Shown here piece after piece: positions 60,824 through 64,000 of a stretch of DNA of 64,000 bases. A program made the position numbers and the translations under genes. Position 1 is the first letter of the stretch. Each line of letters begins with the position of its first letter. The notes beneath the pieces were generated by a model, which was given only the letters and a program-made list of their open reading frames with translations, searched no databases and was not told where the DNA came from. Origin of the DNA: Streptomyces clavifer (lineage in GTDB: Bacteria > Actinomycetota > Actinomycetes > Streptomycetales > Streptomycetaceae); assembly GCA_014651175.1 (NCBI GenBank), contig BMWJ01000001.1:310001-374000 (forward strand), read 5' to 3'.

Positions 60824-61357
60824 CTACTCGGCGAGAACGGCCTCAGCCTCGAGTGTCACGCCCACCGCCTGGATCACCGATGCGATCTTGACGGCTTCCT
60901 GAATGGTCTCACGGTCCACGCCGGCCTTGCGCAGCACCTGCTCGTGGGAGTCCAGGCACTGGCCGCAGCCGTTGATCGCGGAGACGGCGAGCGACCACAG
61001 CTCGAAATCGACCTTCTCCACGCCGGGCTTGCCGATGACGTTCATCCGCAGGCCCGCACGGAGGTTTCCGTACTCGGGGTCCGACAGCAGGTGCCGGGTG
61101 CGGTAGAAGACGTTGTTCATCGCCATGATGGCGGCGGCCGACTTCGCGGCGGTGTACGCCTCGGCGGAGAGGGCGGCCCTGGCCTCCGGCTCCAGCTCGC
61201 GCAGCACCTTCGGCGAGCGCGAGGCGATCGCGCAGGCCAGGACGGTGCCCCACAGCTGCTGCTGGGGGAGCTCGCTGTTCCCGATGACGGAACCGAGGTT
61301 CAGCTTCAGGTCCTTGGCGAAGTCCGGTATGGCGGACTTGAGTTCGTCGAGTGCCAT
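60824..61357 (-). CDS. ahpD: Alkylhydroperoxidase AhpD
   Basis: A 177-residue protein with the thiol-reductase motif [11 protein letters not shown] (Cys131, Cys134, His138). AhpD reduces AhpC, in mycobacteria through lipoamide and dihydrolipoamide acyltransferase. It follows ahpC by 12 bp and is part of the OxyR-controlled peroxide operon. Length and motif are complete. Confidence 0.96.
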   Translation of the reverse strand: MALDELKSAIPDFAKDLKLNLGSVIGNSELPQQQLWGTVLACAIASRSPKVLRELEPEARAALSAEAYTAAKSAAAIMAMNNVFYRTRHLLSDPEYGNLRAGLRMNVIGKPGVEKVDFELWSLAVSAINGCGQCLDSHEQVLRKAGVDRETIQEAVKIASVIQAVGVTLEAEAVLAE

Positions 61358-61369
61358 GTCGGTATCAGC

Positions 61370-61924
61370 TCACTCGCCGGAGAGGAGCGCGACCGGGTCG
61401 AGGGTGGTCTCGCCCTTGGTCCAGTTGCAGGGGCAGAGCTCGTCGGTCTGCAGGGCGTCGAGGACCCGCAGGACCTCCTTGGGGTTACGGCCCACGGAAC
61501 CGGCGGTCACCATCGTGAACTGGATCTCGTTGTTCTGGTCGACGATGAAGACGGCGCGCTGGGCGAAGCCGTCCTCGCCCTCGATGCCGAGGTCACGCAT
61601 GAGCTCGTGCTTCGAGTCGGCCAGCATCGGGAAGGGCAGGTCGGTCAGGTCCGGGTGGTCCTTGCGCCAGGCGTGGTGCACGAACTCGGAGTCGCCGGAG
61701 AAGCCGAGGACCTGCGCGTCACGGTCGGCGAACTCGTCGTTCAGCTTGCCGAAGGCGGCGATCTCGGTGGGGCACACGAAGGTGAAGTCCTTCGGCCACG
61801 CGAAGACGATCTTCCACCGACCCTCATAGGTCTTGTGGTTGATCTGCTCGAACTCCTTGCCGCTCTCCAGCGACACGCAAGCGGTCAGGTCGAACTCGGG
61901 GAACTTGTCACCGACAGTGAGCAC
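61370..61924 (-). CDS. ahpC: Alkyl hydroperoxide reductase AhpC (peroxiredoxin)
   Basis: A 184-residue 2-Cys peroxiredoxin: peroxidatic Cys51 in FTFVCPTEIAAF, and Cys164/Cys166 (ELCPCNW) at the C-terminus. GTG 61924 follows AAGGAGAG. It reduces hydrogen peroxide and organic hydroperoxides with electrons from AhpD. It is divergent from oxyR across 132 bp that contain the OxyR site. Confidence 0.97.
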   Translation of the reverse strand: MLTVGDKFPEFDLTACVSLESGKEFEQINHKTYEGRWKIVFAWPKDFTFVCPTEIAAFGKLNDEFADRDAQVLGFSGDSEFVHHAWRKDHPDLTDLPFPMLADSKHELMRDLGIEGEDGFAQRAVFIVDQNNEIQFTMVTAGSVGRNPKEVLRVLDALQTDELCPCNWTKGETTLDPVALLSGE

Positions 61925-62017
61925 GCGCTCTCCTTGCAGCGTAGGAAATCCCTTTTTGGGGGCGTTCCTGGGGGTTGGACGATCACCACCTTGGCACAGA
62001 GTGCATTGATCGCGGAA

Positions 62018-62054
62018 ATAGCTACACTCGGTCGTGATGATCGGAGGTGCCTAT
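62018..62054. promoter_or_regulatory. OxyR binding site in the ahpC-oxyR intergenic region
   Basis: ATAG-N7-CGGT-N7-ATCG-N7-CTAT fits the ATAG-N7-CTAT-N7-ATAG-N7-CTAT OxyR pattern, with perfect outer quarters and degenerate inner ones. It ends two bases before the oxyR start and covers its ribosome site, which implies autorepression. Confidence 0.7.
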
Positions 62055-62056
62055 CA

Positions 62057-63016
62057 GTGGCGTATGTAAATCATGCCAATAGGTCCAAGCAGCCCAGCCT
62101 CTCGCAGCTGCGCGCTTTCGCGGCCGTCGCGGAACATCTGCACTTCCGGGACGCGGCGGCATCTATCGGGATGAGTCAGCCCGCACTCTCCGGCGCCGTG
62201 TCGGCACTGGAAGCGGCACTCGGTGTCCAACTCATCGAGCGTACGACGCGCAAGGTGCTGCTCTCGCCCGCGGGGGAGCGGCTCGCGGTGCGGACCAGGG
62301 CGGTGCTGGAGGCGGTCGGCGAGCTGATGGAGGAGGCCGAGGCGGTGCGGGCGCCGTTCACCGGGGTGCTCCGGCTCGGGGTGATTCCCACGGTCGCGCC
62401 GTACCTGCTGCCGACCGTGCTCAGGCTGGTCCACGAGCGCTACCCGGAGCTGGACCTCCAGGTGCACGAGGAGCAGACCTCCTCGCTGCTGGACGGCCTG
62501 GCGGCGGGCCGGCTGGACCTGCTGCTGCTCGCCGTGCCGCTAGGCGTGCCGGGAGTCACCGAACTGCCCCTCTTCGACGAGGACTTCGTCCTGGTCATGG
62601 AGCAGGAGCACGAGCTGGGCGGACGTACGGACATCCCGCGTGAGGCACTGCGGGGCCTGCCCCTGCTGCTGCTCGACGAGGGGCACTGCCTGCGTGACCA
62701 GGCGCTGGACATCTGCCGCGAGGCGGGACGCACGGAGGGGGCGCCGGTGACGACGACCGCGGCCGGTCTCTCCACCCTGGTGCAGCTCGTCGCGGGCGGG
62801 CTCGGGGTGACGTTGCTGCCGCGTACGGCGGTGACGGTGGAGACCGCGCGGAACGATGCGCTGACCACCGGGTACTTCGCCGAACCGGCGCCCTCGCGGC
62901 GGGTGGCGCTCGCGGTGCGGACGGGAACGGCGCGGCACGCGGAGTTCGAGGAGTTCGCGGCGGCGCTGCGCGAGGCCATGGCGGCCCTTCCGGTGCGGGT
63001 GCCCGGAGAGGGGTGA
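62057..63016 (+). CDS. oxyR: LysR-family peroxide sensor OxyR
   Basis: A 319-residue regulator from GTG 62057 with GGAGGTG nine bases upstream. The winged HTH covers residues about 13-72 (LSQLRAFAAVAEHLHFRDAA, QPALSGAVSALE) and the sensor domain contains Cys211 and Cys220 in GHCLRDQALDIC, spaced as the disulfide-forming pair of E. coli OxyR. It activates ahpCD under peroxide stress. Confidence 0.95.
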   Translation: MAYVNHANRSKQPSLSQLRAFAAVAEHLHFRDAAASIGMSQPALSGAVSALEAALGVQLIERTTRKVLLSPAGERLAVRTRAVLEAVGELMEEAEAVRAPFTGVLRLGVIPTVAPYLLPTVLRLVHERYPELDLQVHEEQTSSLLDGLAAGRLDLLLLAVPLGVPGVTELPLFDEDFVLVMEQEHELGGRTDIPREALRGLPLLLLDEGHCLRDQALDICREAGRTEGAPVTTTAAGLSTLVQLVAGGLGVTLLPRTAVTVETARNDALTTGYFAEPAPSRRVALAVRTGTARHAEFEEFAAALREAMAALPVRVPGEG

Positions 63017-63051
63017 GCGCGCCCCCCGACGCGCTCACCCCTCCCGCCGCC

Positions 63052-64000
63052 TCACTCCGTGCGCAGCCCGTCCGGGCGCATCGCGCGCCACAGCAGGGGG
63101 AGCGAGAGCAGGGTCACGGCCACGACGAGGACCGCGCCCGCGCCCGCCATCGGCAGGAACAGCCACCACTGCGTCACGGTCTTGCCCATCATCCACGTCA
63201 GCACGGCACCGAGCCCGAGACCGCCCGCGGTCGCGGCCAGAAGGCCGACGGCCACCGGCACGGCGGTCTGCCAGAGCACCGACCAGCCGAGGGTGACGCG
63301 CCTGGTGCCGAAGGCGACCAGGACCGACAGCAGCCGCTTGCGCTCCCGGAGCTGTTCCAGCTGGGAGATCAGCATCGAGGCCGCGATCAGGATCAGCATC
63401 GCCACCGCGCCCAGCCGCAGGCCCGTCTGCACGCTGGCGTACTGGCGCTCGCGTTCCGTCGAGGCCAGGGTGGCGACCCGCATCCCCGGGTCTATCCGGG
63501 CGGCCGTGTTGCGTACGTACTCGGAGACGTCCTCCACGCCCTCGTCGACCTTGATCTGCGCGGTCGTCCGGGCGCTCGGCAGGGTGCGGGGGTCGATGGC
63601 CCCGACGGTGGTCATGATGCCCCGGCGCTCCTCGCCGAGCGGGTCGGGAGCGGCTGTCACCGTCCGGGTGTCCGCGGGCAGGATCCAGCGCACCGACTTC
63701 GCTCCCGGCAGCCAGTCGCGGGTGGGGTTGAGCTCGATCTCCTCGCCCTTGCGCGCCGTCTCGTCGATCCAGTCGCTCGCCTCCTTGTCGCCCCTGGGAT
63801 GGACGACGAAGGAGTCTCCCTCCTCACAGGAACCGATCTCGGCGAGTTCCTTCAGGGTGGCGCAATCGCCGACGCTGAGGGTGGTGGTGGGGGCGACCTC
63901 GTCCTTCCCGTACTTCCCCGGCCTGGTCACGTACGTCTCGACCGTGCCGATGACGGCCTCCACGCCCCTGGTGGACCGGAACGCCTCGATGGTCCGGGTG
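63052..64000 (-). CDS. FtsX-like ABC transporter permease (5' end outside window)
   Basis: The frame runs to the right edge without a start; 316 codons are visible. A large extracytoplasmic MacB_PCD-like region is followed by the C-terminal FtsX domain with four helices (GAVAMLILIAASMLISQLEQL, AVPVAVGLLAATAGGLGLGA, LPMAGAGAVLVVAVTLLSLP). It would work with an ATP-binding subunit encoded further right. Substrate unknown: lipid, peptide or drug efflux. Confidence 0.87.
   Translation of the reverse strand, partial: TRTIEAFRSTRGVEAVIGTVETYVTRPGKYGKDEVAPTTTLSVGDCATLKELAEIGSCEEGDSFVVHPRGDKEASDWIDETARKGEEIELNPTRDWLPGAKSVRWILPADTRTVTAAPDPLGEERRGIMTTVGAIDPRTLPSARTTAQIKVDEGVEDVSEYVRNTAARIDPGMRVATLASTERERQYASVQTGLRLGAVAMLILIAASMLISQLEQLRERKRLLSVLVAFGTRRVTLGWSVLWQTAVPVAVGLLAATAGGLGLGAVLTWMMGKTVTQWWLFLPMAGAGAVLVVAVTLLSLPLLWRAMRPDGLRTE

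Overview
The window is high-GC chromosomal DNA with strong Shine-Dalgarno sites, GTG starts and several probable leaderless starts. Its gene set (WhiJ/DUF397 pair, DasR-type operator, ahpCD-oxyR, GTP-dependent PEP carboxykinase, Tad pilus genes of the actinobacterial type) points to a Streptomyces or close relative. No rRNA, tRNA, CRISPR array, insertion sequence or prophage was recognised.

Layout. 0-10 kb: end of a P-loop NTPase gene, a truncated Uma2 gene, a YyaL-type DUF255 gene, trhA, pckG, a small gene under a FurA-like box, alanine aminotransferase and arylamine N-acetyltransferase. 10-20 kb: a secreted trypsin-like protease, then a divergent cluster (N-acyl deacylase and PLP deaminase on one strand; sugar-acid kinase, IclR regulator, RidA and GntP permease on the other) that reads as a pathway for (N-acetyl)-glucosaminate or a related amino sugar acid. 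It is followed by a noncanonical Nramp-like transporter and a GH18 chitinase with a DasR site in its promoter.

22-35 kb: a complete Tad/Flp pilus locus (unknown zinc-ribbon protein, CpaB, TadZ, two TadE-like pseudopilins, TadA, TadB, TadC, histidine kinase, response regulator, Flp pilin, TadG-like protein, lipoprotein, OmpA-domain protein). 35-37 kb: a WhiJ/DUF397/ATP-binding triad. 38-52 kb: the most unusual part. Two large proteins (835 and 668 aa) share one architecture: about 170 residues of membrane helices, an internal Flp-pilin segment with a class III prepilin cleavage motif, then a long passenger. One passenger ends in a Tox-REase-5-type nuclease domain and is followed by a probable immunity gene. 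The other is followed by a translationally coupled lipoprotein gene. A prepilin peptidase lies at 51.9 kb.

The two effector-like genes, the Flp pilin operon, the prepilin peptidase, a GT-C mannosyltransferase-like gene, a small lipoprotein gene and an unknown 200-aa gene all have the same promoter architecture: two GGGCCC-like half-sites 8 bp apart, then 23-24 bp, then a -10 box. This suggests one regulon that builds a Tad-dependent display or delivery system for pilin-fused effectors. The adjacent kinase/regulator pair is the obvious candidate controller.

52-64 kb is housekeeping: methyltransferase, aldo-keto reductase, cis-prenyltransferase, PIN-PhoH ATPase, secreted lytic transglycosylase-like protein, AI-2E family permease, the ahpC-ahpD/oxyR peroxide module, and the end of an FtsX-like ABC permease gene.
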